DNA of 64,000 nt, taken from contig JAXIVH010000015.1 in assembly GCA_036785325.1 (NCBI GenBank), positions 3,027,774 through 3,091,773 of the forward strand. Reading direction: 5' to 3'. The DNA comes from Urophycis tenuis. Its lineage: Eukaryota; Chordata; Actinopteri; Gadiformes; Phycidae. The notes under the pieces are model-generated. The model was not told the origin of the DNA and did no database searches. It saw nothing but the letters and a program-made list of their open reading frames with translations. This document shows, in pieces, positions 44,201-55,080 of the stretch (positions within the stretch are counted from its first letter, which is position 1; each line of letters starts with the position of its first letter). A program made the position numbers and the translations under genes.

Positions 44201-47200
44201 AATTGCTACTAAAAATTAGCTACTAAAATTAAATTAATTGCTACAAAAGCTACTTAATACACTTTCTAAAGCTGCATCGAACGGTAACGTTGTGTTCGCT
44301 GCCATGTTGGATTAACACCCTACAAGCTTCGGTGTCGTGCATAGACGTCGTCATCGTATTGCTGCCCCCCCCGTTCTGTGATTGGTTCCCTAACTCAGGG
44401 GAAAATAAGGGCGGTGGTTTCCAGACTGTCTTTGCAGTGAGAATGAAACCGCGCGCAAAGCAGCATGGGAATTCCCAGGCTAATCCTCGAGCCTAATCCA
44501 CCAAAACAATCAGAGAGGCGGGTCGTTAGACCTGGGCATTCGGGGCTATAGCCCCGGATCTTTTGGGAATAGCCCGGATCTCTGTGCCCTCAAATAAGCT
44601 AGACCTTTTTTGGTCTAGCTTGCCTTTGCCCAACCTATCATTTCGCATTCAAATCTACGATATTCAAAATCCCCAATAACCCCCCCCCCCCCCCCTCCCC
44701 CCGGGGGCTGAGCCCCCCCAAAAGTCAGAACCTAGAAACGCCTCTGCAAACAGACATGAAGCTTACACTTCATATTCGCTATAACGGGCATCAATACAGT
44801 AGGACCAATAACGCATTTTGCGGCACGCTATAAAGAGACCCTGGACTAGAGCTTTAATCGGGCCTTAAAAGTTAGGCCCGACCTGGCCCGAGCCCGACAG
44901 GATTCTGCCCGAACCCGTTCGAACCCGAATGAACTCGCTTTTTTAAAAGCCCGAACCCGTTTACAGGCCGACAAATTCCAATGCACGCACACAACCACCA
45001 ATAGGCTACAAATATAAATAGGCCAACACGCCAATAAACAGTCTTTCTTAACAAATTAAATAACAATTCTAAATTATGATAAATTGCCGGCAATAACGAA
45101 ATTAAGATAAAGGCTCAGCGGGATTTGCTTCGCAATTTCTCTCCATAATCCGGCCTCAACGCGACGGTGAACAGCAGCTGAAATTGAATAGAAGAATAAT
45201 GCCAACATTATAGCCCCTATAGGCTACTTTGTCTACATTATGCATTTAATACTCACAATGTGATACGATGTGATAGCGATGTGATAGCAGGTTGTTGGGC
45301 ACTCGTGGCAGGTGTTGAACAGCTTCGATCAGTATGCCTTATCACCGATGAATTCCCTGTTGTTTTGCTGTCGTACTTTAACAGAACGCCGCATTTTTTG
45401 CATTTCACATAACCCACTGGCTCATTAGCCTCATCATGCACATGATCAAAACTATTCCACACCTCAGCTGGCCAGAGGCCAGCTTTTGATTCACCTTCTT
45501 AGTATCCATTTCCGCGATCTATCTCGCGCTAATCGAAATGCATCACCTGATCAGTCATTTACCGCGGAAACCCGAGCCCGGCCCGAGCCCGAATAAAATG
45601 ACAGAAATGAAGACCGAACCCGACCCGACCCGTCAGGTCCGGGCAAAAATCTTAAGCTCTACCCTAGACGTTGTCCCAGTTGAGGTTTTCCACCCGCGCT
45701 ATTTAGTTGACTTTGCTGAGAGTAAACGCAACAACAGCATAACATCTGTTTCTGTTTGGGTGGATGATATGAGGAAATAATGGTCAAGTCGTTTGTCATT
45801 TTGAAATCTCCAAATGTTTTTATTATTATTTTTTTTTTAATGTCTGCGCGTATTTAATTTAGTCATAGTACTTCCTGTAATAACACTGCACTGCGTTTTT
45901 TTCAGGCAAAACTAAAAAAAAGTGTTAAATAATTAAAATTCTCGCTATAAGGCGATCTCCCGTTTAAAGCGAAGCCTAAGTGTGTGTTATTTCCTCTCAT
46001 CATCAATAAAGTTCCCAGAGGGGGACCGTCGCCTGCTGAAGAATCCAGAGATAAAGTGCATGCCCTTCTTCCGCTCTGCGGCTGCCTGTGGCTCCGGCAA
46101 CAGTGGATACCTGTTCGGCGGCCGGGCGGTGCGGCAGCAGATGAACACCCTCACTGCCTTCCTCGACGCGGGTCAGGTTTACGGTTCGGACGCCACCCTG
46201 GCCAAGAATCTACGAAACCTCACCACCGACAAAGGGCTTTTGAGGGTGAACCCCATGTACAAAGACGGTGGCCGAGAGCTCTTGCCCTTTACTACTATGA
46301 CCAGCAACGAATGTAGCAACCGTGCTCGCATTACCGGCGTCAAGGGTGCAGAAGAGGTCCCTTGCTTCATTGCCGGTAAGAGAAACGAATCGGTGCCAAT
46401 AAAAGTAAACCTGAGATATCAAATCAAACTCAAAAGTGCAATGCAAAACTTAATGGTACTGCTCCGTTTCCACTGAAGATTCCTAAAATATCGCACCTTT
46501 GACGTCATTGGTTCGAGTTGGAGAAAGCTAAACCTGGACCTATGATGTCAATGGTCTAACTTTTAAGTGATTTATTTTTACCTGTGTGATGTTGCACTTA
46601 AGCAATATTTCTAAGGTGTTAGAATACTGTTTTAGTAATAATGCAGATGTGGGATTTTAAAGTGTGGTCTAAGGGTGAGGGTCTGAGGGTCTGAGGGTCT
46701 AAGAGCATATGTCGATATTTTTTTTATTTATTTTTTTATTTTAAGGCCAGAGGTTGTTGTTTTGTGTCAGTGATTTAAGGTTGGCTCCCAACTGAATTAT
46801 TAAGACTTCTGTCTCATTTTTGTCCAATAAATGGATGTTTAGTGAAATGTTAATATGATGCTGCTGCTATCCAGTTTATCAATAGGGATTATGCTGTTGG
46901 GAGTTGCAGCATATAAAGGCTGACCGGCTCCTGAAGGATGTGGCCGTGTTGCGTGTGAAAGAGCACAAGAGCGCCCATGTTGATGTTGACCAGCGACGTG
47001 GTGATGCTGATGAGCATGCATGTGTGAGCTTTTTGGTTTTTGTGTCTTGTCTCCAAGGGGACGCCCGGGCCAATGAGAACATCGCGTTGTCCTCCTTGCA
47101 CACGATGATGATGCGTGAGCACAACCGCCTGGTACGTGCCCTGGCCGAGCTGAACCCCAAGTGGAGCGGAGAGCGTCTGTACCAAGAGTCCCGCAAGATC

Positions 47201-47786
47201 ATGGGCGCCTACTTCCAGGTGGAGTACCACCCAGCAAGATGGGGTTTCTTCTGCCATTTGTCCCACTGATCACACTCACAGTCTGGCCCTCTCCGCGCCG
47301 CAGGTCATCACCTTCAGGGATTACCTCAGACACATCGTAGGACCCGATGTGATCGCCAAGCGGCTCTCCAACTACCCTGGCTACGATGAGAACGTGGACC
47401 CCAGCATTTCCAATGTGTTTGCCACGGCCGCCTACCGCTTTGCCCACCTCGCCGTGCAGCCCACCATCTCCCGTCTGGACGAGGACTTCAAGGAGAACTC
47501 CAAGTTAGGCAACGTCATGCTGCACAAGGCCTTCTTCGCCCCGTGGAGGCTTGTTTTTGAAGGTACGCGTGCGCTTTGATTCAGCCGTCTCTGTTCTGTA
47601 AGGATGGATTTGTTTCTGAACGGACTAGATTTGCTGCTTCATTAACAATGGCCAGGAGTGTGGGAGAGAGCAGGAAGAGCTGCTGCCTGCTGACATGGAC
47701 CAACTCCATGTCACCCTTTTGATTGCATGTTCAATGTTGATTGTGTGAATTTTACTCACACAATCAACATTGTGTGAGTAAAATTG

Positions 47787-47836
<50 letters not shown>

Positions 47837-50074
47837 GTTGTTGTTGTTGAGCCCAATCTTTGCATGCCTCTTAGGGGGTGTGGACCCGATCATTCGAGGG
47901 CTGGTGGGTCAGCAGGCTAAGCTGAACACGCAGGATCACATGATGAACAATGATTTGAGGGACCGTCTGTTCGAGTTTGTTGACTTGGCTCTTGACCTGG
48001 CTGCTCTCAACCTGCAGCGGGGTCGCGATCATGGACTCCCAGGTAACCCACTCCACTCCCACGTGTGTTCTCCAGCCCACTGGCAGGGTGGGCCCGAGAG
48101 CTCACACACAAGGTTTCTAATGTGATGAGTGTGTGATGGCAGGGGAAGGACTCCAGGCCAAATACATCTTTTAAGTGATTTGAAAAGTGCAAATATTTCC
48201 AATAAATGAATAAATTAGAATTTTGAACAATACAGAGAATGATAAAAATGGTATATAATTCAAACAAAACATGTAAAACCAATCATTCTCATATTAAGCT
48301 GGTCAATACCTTTAATTTGACCTCATTCACAATAAATAATAAAACCATTCTCAAAAAAATCTATACCCGCAAATAACAGTATCCAAATATGTTAACTCCC
48401 TTGTATCTAAAAACACAGTGCCTTCTGTAACTGTTGCGAAAAATTAAACTACCAAATCTACCTTCCAGACACTTTAACCTAATTATAACCAGTAACTAAT
48501 ATGTATATATATATATTGAATTCCACCAGTTGGTTTGGGCTAGGTCATGAGGTCATCGGCAGCTGGTTTTGGCCTGTTCACAAGGTCATCAGACATGAAA
48601 AAGAAAACAAATGCTTGGAAATGTGTTGTTTTTCTTGTGTAAAAGGGTACAACGACTGGCGCAAGTTCTGCAACCTAACGCAGCCCCAGAACCTAGACCA
48701 GCTGGCTGAGGTTCTGAATAACACCGATCTGGCCAAGGACCTGCTGGACCTCTACGGCACTCCCAAAAACATTGATGTTTTTCTGGGCGGTGTCGCTGAG
48801 CCCTTTGTCAAAGGAGGACGAGTGGGGGAATTGTTTGCCTGTCTCATCAGCGTCCAATTCCAAAGGATTCGTCAGGGTGACCGGTAAGTAAGACAATAGT
48901 CCCCAGACTCTCTCTAAACTGATACCATATTCCCACAGATGATTTTTAGGTATAAATTGTTTAGCTACTCAAGACAGACAAAGTAGCTCTGTGGCTGAGA
49001 GGCTAAATTTACTGTTCATTACAGACTTTGGTGGGAGAATGATGGAGTCTTCACAGTAGCCCAACGGAAATCCCTGATGAAAACATCACTTGCCCGTATA
49101 ATCTGTGACAACACGGGCCTTGAGGAAGTCCCAGAAAGGCCCTTTGAGTATCGTCCCCGTGGCAGCGGCTACACCAAGTGTGAGAAGATTCCGAGCTTTG
49201 ACCTCAGCCCATGGAAAGAAGATGGTGGGTAGATGGTGATGGCTCAGGCACCCACTGCTATTACACTATTGTACTGTCTATTGTACTTCACCTGACTGAT
49301 GTTCATGATTTCTTTCTGCAGTGGAGGGGTTCGAGCCAGGTGATGAGCCAGACTCTGGTACAGTATTTTCCTATTTGCAAAAAAAATGAAATAACCACAG
49401 TTAAATGTTTCAAGCCTCAGTGGGAGGTGCACACCCACCAAATAGCCATGTAGCCACAGCGCACAGCTGGAATTATTCTGTTCTCTTTCAAAATGTATCA
49501 TTTATTTATCAAATTAAACTTCAGTTATAGGCAAATATGCTAGTTCGAAGCAGATGCATTAGCAGTACCTATATCATGCTGGGGCTGTCGGTCATGATAA
49601 TAATGATTTTTCTGTCTGAATGTCTTTTCATCAATCAAACCAGGTCTCCGGGGCCCCCCTGGCCCCCGTGGTCCTGCCGGCCCCCCTGGCTCCACTCCCT
49701 CCGTTGGTTTCTCTGTGCGACTTGGCAAGAAGTACCCCAAAGCAAACGTGCCCATCGTGTTCCGTGAAGTCATTTACAATGGTCAGGGTGTGTATGATGT
49801 CACAAAGGGGCTGTTCACCTGTGTGATACCTGGCATCTACGAGTTTGAGTTTCACTGCACCATTCATGGCAAGTCCGGAAACGTGGATCTGAAACACAAT
49901 GACGACCTGATACTTCACTCCTACACCACCAAACAGAGCGGCTACATCACAGCTTCAGGCAGCACTCTCATCGAGCTGAAGAAGGGGGACACGGTCTATC
50001 TGATAGCGAGAAGTGGGGGAAACGGCTTGAGTGCAAACAGCTACTTCACTGGCCATCTGCTTTTCAGTATGTAA
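41231..50074 (+). CDS. myeloperoxidase/eosinophil-peroxidase-type haem peroxidase with C-terminal collagen-like and C1q domains
   Basis: Fourteen exons join in phase: 41231-41294, 42571-42652, 42758-42942, 43044-43176, 43461-43590, 43741-43947, 46012-46375, 47058-47218, 47304-47562, 47875-48042, 48646-48883, 49025-49224, 49322-49357 and 49644-50074. They give 885 residues. Residues 1-19 are a signal peptide and the next part a basic propeptide. The peroxidase domain has distal Gln229-Asp232-His233 (FGQWNDHDLTF), Arg392 and Glu395 (GDARANEN), the calcium loop LDAGQVYGSD, proximal His490 (YRFAHLAVQP) and Asn574 (LNLQRGRDHG). It should oxidise halides or thiocyanate with hydrogen peroxide. The Met that forms the MPO-specific haem link is Asn396. 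After about residue 731, a 12-residue acidic linker leads to five Gly-X-Y triplets (743-758) and a C1q domain (about 762-885) ending LLFSM. Mammalian MPO, EPX and LPO lack this tail. It is probably an innate-immune granule or secreted enzyme. The mpx or epx name is left open. Confidence 0.93.
43266..43323 (+). repeat. SINE-tail repeat, tail-only copy
   Basis: It contains TGTAAGTCGCTTTGGATAAA and AGCGTCTGCTAAATGCCCTA, in the peroxidase intron after coding exon 4. Confidence 0.75.
44511..44746. mobile_element. possible small hAT-type MITE
   Basis: The left end CAGAGAGGCGGGTCG and the right end reversed, CAGAGGCGTTTCTAGG, resemble each other imperfectly. A poly-C run lies inside. The flanking sequences give no clean target-site duplication, so this is tentative. 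It lies in the 2-kb peroxidase intron 6. Confidence 0.35.
44847..45661 (-). mobile_element. non-autonomous hAT element with BED finger, in peroxidase intron 6
   Basis: This 815-bp element has ends TAGAGCTTTAA and, reversed, TAGAGCTTAAG. It is flanked by CCCTGGAC (44839-44846) and CCCTAGAC (45662-45669), seven of eight matching. Both end regions carry repeated CCCGACCCGA-type motifs. The minus strand at 45253-45462 encodes a BED-type finger (YVKCKKCGVLLKYDSK, then IRHTDRSC). No transposase catalytic domain is present. Confidence 0.75.
45253..45462 (-). pseudogene. BED zinc-finger fragment of a hAT transposase
   Basis: The frame reads MWNSFDHVHDEANEPVGYVK and then CKKCGVLLKYDSKTTGNSSV. The C-x2-C and later H/C spacing fit a BED finger. 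The rest of the transposase is missing. It is antisense to the peroxidase and intronic. Confidence 0.6.
47732..47785. repeat. two overlapping perfect hairpins
   Basis: Arms 47732-47748 and 47756-47772 are 17-bp perfect complements around a 7-base loop. The shared middle (AATTTTACTCACACA) is also the perfect complement of TGTGTGAGTAAAATT starting at 47771. The two structures exclude each other. They lie in a peroxidase intron beside an (ATT)n array. Confidence 0.85.
47787..47850. repeat. (ATT)n then (GTT)n microsatellite in a peroxidase intron
   Basis: About sixteen ATT units followed by four GTT units, 25 bp before the acceptor of the exon starting at 47875, so close to the polypyrimidine region. 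Confidence 0.95.
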
Positions 50075-50263
50075 TGAAGATTTCTCCCTAAGCTGCAAGT
50101 CATAGTACACTGGAATTGTGAAATTGTGATATTGTGAATTGGGAAAAAAACAAAAATTATTTTGATTCATATTATATTGAAATTATCTCTGTCCCCTTTT
50201 TGCTCTTCAGCCAATCAATATTTTTTTGCCCAAAAAAGAATGTGATTTCAAATACATATAGTG

Positions 50264-50269
50264 AATAAA
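50264..50269 (+). terminator. candidate polyadenylation signal of the peroxidase gene
   Basis: AATAAA lies 190 bp after the stop codon and is the first canonical signal downstream. Confidence 0.5.
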
Positions 50270-50822
50270 ATTCCTTATGTATATATTATATTTTCCATTG
50301 TATGGGATTACATGTTTTAAATCTGTCATTATTTTGGGACAATTGGGAAAGTTGCAATGATGAAAAAATGTTGTTGCTAAATGGTATTATGGGCTTATTT
50401 GTGGGGCTCATGTTTGATTGCTGTTCTGATGTATTGAGGAGATAAATGTTAAATGTCTTTATTTTAAGTAAGTATTGTAAAAGAGCACTTCATTCACAAC
50501 ACAATGTTGAAGAGAGAAGTAACCTGTGTCTAACTAATGGGTGTATGTTCAAATTTCAGTCCAAAGATCTGTGTTGTTAAACTTCACACATATAATTTGG
50601 AAAGTCCTGAAATAGGGCATTATTAGTTTTTTCTTTACCTCTGCCTGATCTGTTTGTGCCTAGGCAAGTCTTGCTCAAGTCTTGAGTTGTTGCAGGCAGA
50701 GAATGGTGGAAACCTGACTTTAGTTGGAGAGAGCAGGGCAAGCAAGAGTTTGTTGTGGCTACAGAAAGCATGACCCTCGCTATATGCAACCACATATAGC
50801 AAGAACAACCCTCGAGAGAGGC

Positions 50823-50856
50823 GGTCTGTTGGCTTGAGCCCCCAAGCCAACAGACC
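50823..50856. repeat. perfect 14-bp hairpin
   Basis: Arms GGTCTGTTGGCTTG and CAAGCCAACAGACC flank a 6-base loop. No known microRNA was recognised. Confidence 0.85.
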
Positions 50857-51303
50857 ACAAAGTGTCATTTTAGACGTTAAGCGGTTTTAGATATTTTGCT
50901 TGGCAGCCAAGTGTGTTCAGTGAAAGCATCTTTATGCTAAAAATAGATATATATATTTATAAACTAAAAAGATCTTTCAACATTACTACATGCCTTCCCT
51001 GGTGTGTGTGTGTGTAGGGAGGGGGGGACGTGGACTCACTAGTCAGTCTCTTAAGGCTTCAGTCAACTGAAACACCTGTTGAGTGGCGTACCAACCGACA
51101 GCTGATTAGCAAATCCATTTAGCATTTTACCAGGCCTACAGCCGATTAACCACAACATGTGAACATTAGCTTTTGCACTGGTTTTACAGCTCAGCTACAA
51201 CCAACATCCTTGCAATGATCACTTGGAAATAGCAATCTTATTTGTTGTAGAACGGAACAAATCCAGAACTAATACTGTATATTTCCAGGCTGTGGAAATC
51301 CAT

Positions 51304-51339
51304 CAGTGGACTGTGCTCTTTTATGGGCACAGTCCACTG
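51304..51339. repeat. perfect 13-bp hairpin
   Basis: Arms CAGTGGACTGTGC and GCACAGTCCACTG flank a 10-base loop, in non-coding DNA right of the peroxidase gene. Confidence 0.85.
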
Positions 51340-51807
51340 CCTTGTAGCTTTGTCTGATGGAGAACTGGCTGTGATGCAGGTCTTATGCAAATGCATTTGT
51401 TTGCATGGCTCGCCACCCATGAGAGGAGGGCCCGCCTCTTCCTCTTGCCTGGATTGCTGCATCTTGTTCTGTTATTGTGATTCAAATTTGCTATTTTTGT
51501 ACAACATTTGGGCATTGTGTTATTCTTTTTCTCTGGTTTTACCATATTGGGAATCTTATCAGCAACATGTTTTCCAAACCATCTTCGTCAAGCGTGATGA
51601 CTGTTAAACTATACAAAGGGTTATAGCGAGGACAGAAAATTAAAAGGAACATCTTCAATCGTCATCGTCATTCATGGAGAATTTGTTGACATCCTCCTCA
51701 TCCACTCCAGCTCCGAGGCTGAAGCAGCTACAATGAAGTTCACATGCAGAAAAAGAGATGCAACTGATGATGGTAGAGCCATAAGTGGACAAATTGAATG
51801 CGCTTTG

Positions 51808-51985
51808 TATGGGCGGCACTAGCCCAATGGGTAGAGCGGGTCCTCCACTAACTGAAGGGTTGGCGGCTCGATCCCCACCTCCACTGTCCACAAGTCAAAG
51901 TGTCCCCAAGTTGCTCCCTGGGCTCCATGTACCATAGGATGGGTCAAATGCAGAGGTGAATTTTACCCGTGAGGATCAATAAAGT
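51808..51985 (+). mobile_element. tRNA-derived SINE with a different tail
   Basis: The head has GGGCGGCACTAGCCCAATGG and GGCGGCTCGATCCCCACC, matching the heads of the other SINEs here. The tail is distinct, ending GTGAGGATCAATAAAG instead of the AAATGCCCTAAATG type. Confidence 0.65.
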
Positions 51986-52486
51986 TAACAAAAAAAGAAA
52001 AGAAAACAGCAAAAGCCACACTATCTAACACTGAGGCTTAAGAGGCAGCAGTGGTGACTCAAGCCAAAAGCACTTGTCTTGACTGGGACTGAGACTGAGG
52101 CTGTGCAGATGATTTTATGTTTGGTGTGTCTTTGTTTAGGTCTATATTCAGAAACAAGACTGTAAATAGCATGATTTATGGGTTAAGAGTTGGATGTACA
52201 AATAAAGAAACTATCTCTGTTGGGACCCGTGGTCAGTGGGTCACAGGTCTTTGTCAAGGCCAAAAAAAATGTTAAGAAAAAAATCCTGTGCTTTTTTTTT
52301 GAAGAGGATTTTTTTAATGCTGCAGAGGGCCGTCTATTTTTTATTGCCTGAATAAGTGATTGAATAGTTTGATAGAACAGTTACTGAAGTGTTATGTTAA
52401 ATAAATTTGAGAAGTTGAAAATTTGCCTTGATTTGGGTCGCGGCTTGTCATTAAGGGGGTGGGGGTGGGTCCTGAAGCCAGACCAG

Positions 52487-52499
52487 TTGAGAACCACTG
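52487..52499. repeat. isolated hAT-type terminal motif
   Basis: TTGAGAACCACTG is the reverse of the CAGTGGTTCTCAA end common to hAT elements. No convincing partner end or target duplication is seen, so this is a fragment. Confidence 0.35.
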
Positions 52500-53500
52500 C
52501 CCTAGATTACAACCAATCAAGTCCATTATAACAAAACCAATCATTTAAAGCGGCAGTACAACCCATAAAAAGCACATCACAATGGTTTTTGTGTAGGAAC
52601 AGGTTGACCTGATAAACGAGCACACAAGAGGCTGGCTAGCTACGTAACACTGCATCCTTACAACGCCCAGCAAATAACGTGTTGCTGTCACCCAAAACTG
52701 AACCTTATTTATATGAGCAAGAAAAAAATTTGTATAGCACCATTAGCAGTTTCCTTTGCCATCAGCCATCACCAGTCAGGCCAGAGCAGTCGAACACTAA
52801 ATCCATTGAGCTCCGATCAGTGGAACATGTTATGGGGCGGGATCAGAGCAGTGCATGTTAATCACAGGGGCTCAAGATGGTGTGGGAAGGATTGGATGAA
52901 TGTTATGGAACACCCAGAGTTATTGAGAACTCGCTACTGAAGAGAGAGGTTTTATCTTTCCCCCGTGGGGGAATTGCAGCGTGATCGCAAGATATTTCAT
53001 CATATACTAAAACACAAATTGACATACTCATACATAAACACTATGCTTCACACCCTGCAATATATCTGGTGTAGAAAAAAGAACAAAAAGAAAGAACGAG
53101 CTATAGGTAGGGCAGCGTTTCCAGAACCAGCTGGGCATCTTGTAACCAGGGAGGAGTGGTTGTAGTGTTGGAGGATCAGGTGCTTTGCCTGTTTCAGAAC
53201 TTAAAGGTTTCTTAAACAGGGAGCATCAGAGTGATGGTCCAAATGTATGTGGTCCACAGCACATGCCTGAAAGTTTCTATTCTGCTGTTGGTGATGTACC
53301 AGCTTGGTCTCCATTGAGGAGGCCGATTTTTCAGCGTTGAGGCCAATTCAAACCCCCAAAAGTTCTTGCTGCTTGGAAGATGTAAGTCAAGTATTGCAGT
53401 ACAGAATGCAACCAGTGCCCAAAGTAGCCTGTGTAGAAGATCAATCAAAAATATAGAAACATTCACATAGTGTTCCTGATAACTCTTGTTGTGTGTATGC
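52500..53500. other. intergenic, nothing recognised
   Basis: No open frame here shows a known domain. The antisense frame at 53212-53565 overlaps the start of the SAMD3-like relic and is probably spurious. Confidence 0.4.
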
Positions 53501-53504
53501 TTTT

Positions 53505-54475
53505 GCAGGCCAGACTCCTGAAGCCAGCAGCTCATCTGCATCCTTGCAGTCTCTTTCTCTCTCATCCTCCTTCAACAGCTGCCAAAGCCCTGATATAGAC
53601 TGTGGGGATGCCTTCATGATTCCTTGAGATAGTTCCCACAGGAACTGATGCAGTCATTAGAGAAAGAAAAACAACCAAGTCCTGAATGAGAAGGTGATGG
53701 TCTGGATTGTGGTTTGTGAGATGAAAGTTCTGCAAGTGATAGGAACTCCTCTGAAGTTGCCAAAAAGATGGTGGCAAAATATCCACAGAATATCCACTCT
53801 GCAAGCCATAGGGAGAGACGTGATTGGGCCAGGGCATCAAATTGCAATTGCAAAATTGGATAGAGAATGTGAAGCAAAAATAAGAATAAGATGATGGCTG
53901 ATCACTGATGAGGCTGACACAGACGAAGTCTCTCCAGAACAGAGAGCCAGGATACGTATGGTTGCATGGACTCCTTCAAATTCATTCACTTTTTCAAAGT
54001 CCTGCCCCTTGGAGAGACCTCAGAGAGCCACCAGGAGAAGAAAGAAAAACGTAAGATGATGTCTGTGTGTTATATGGTTGTCATTGGGCTTTATTATGCA
54101 CTATGTTATTATGCATTATATTATATGGAGGACACATTCCTGTCAGAGCGGTACAGATAGACCAAGTTCACTTGACACCAACCATTGTTGTGTGTGGTAT
54201 TTTCATTCTTTCATTCTCTCTTGGCGTTCTTTCTTCCTTTCATTTCTCTATTCTGTCTATTTGGATGCAAATCTTAAGGTTTGGTCAAAGTGGCCTTAAA
54301 AGGCGTTCCCCCCCCCTAAACCTGCACATACTTATTTCTGTATTGATGGTAAGCAATTTAACTGGCCTTGAAAATGTTAAAACATATGTGCTTCACCATG
54401 TTTGTGACATCTATTTGACGATCCTGCTCTTCAAGATGGTTTGTGCTGAGCGTGGATCGAGACGTTGCACATGAC
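53505..54475 (+). pseudogene. relic of the multi-copy SAMD3-like fish gene family
   Basis: Plus-strand pieces appear in the order expected for the teleost family usually annotated as sterile alpha motif domain-containing protein 3-like: a serine-rich stretch with SPDIDCGDAF near 53590; VAKKMVAKYP-like sequence with frame shifts near 53755; DVIGPGHQIAIAKLDRECE near 53820; DTDEVSPEQRARIR near 53920; LPLGETSESHQEKKEKR near 54005; VHLTPTIVVCG near 54168; and VLSVDRDVAHDN near 54445. A stop at 53626 and frame changes make it non-functional. Recognition is from memory of the family's motif order. The last piece runs directly into a 40-bp minisatellite. Confidence 0.5.
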
Positions 54476-55080
54476 AACATCCCCCAGCTGGGTGTCTGCC
54501 CTGTGTCTGATGCTTCAACATCCCCTGCTTGGTGTCTGCCCTGTGTCTGATGCTTCAACATCCCCTGCTGGGTGTCTGCCCTGTGTCTGATGCTTCAACA
54601 TCCCCTGCTTGGTGTCTGCCCTGTGTCTGATGCTTCAACATCCCCTGCTTGGTGTCTGCCCTGTGTCTGATGCTTCAACATCCCCTGCTTGGTGTCTGCC
54701 CTGTGTCTGATGCTTCAACATCCCCTGCTTGGTGTCTGCCCTGTGTCTGATGCTTCAACATCCCCTGCTGGGTGTCTGCCCTGTGTCTGATGCTTCAACA
54801 TCCCCTGCTGGGTGTCTGCCCTGTGTCTGATGCTTCAACATCCCCTGCTGGGTGTCTGCCCTGTGTCTGATGCTTCAACATCCCCTGCTTGGTGTCTGCC
54901 CTGTGTCTGATGCTTCAACATCCCCTGCTTGGTGTCTGCCCTGTGTCTGATGCTTCAACATCCCCTGCTTGGTGTCTGCCCTGTGTCTGATGCTTCAACA
55001 TCCCCTGCTGGGTGTCTGCCCTGTGTCTGATGCTTCAACATCCCCTGCTGGGTGTCTGCCCTGTGTCTGATGCTTCAACA
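54476..55080. repeat. 40-bp minisatellite, about 15 copies
   Basis: The unit contains TCCCCTGCTTGGTGTCTGCC and CTGTGTCTGATGCTTCAACA. The main variant is CTGCTT versus CTGCTG. The first unit overlaps the end of the SAMD3-like relic. Confidence 0.97.

Noticed and set aside
52046..52499. A complete hAT element between two CAGTGGT-like ends
   Set aside because: The left end is only loosely similar, and the flanks do not form a duplication.
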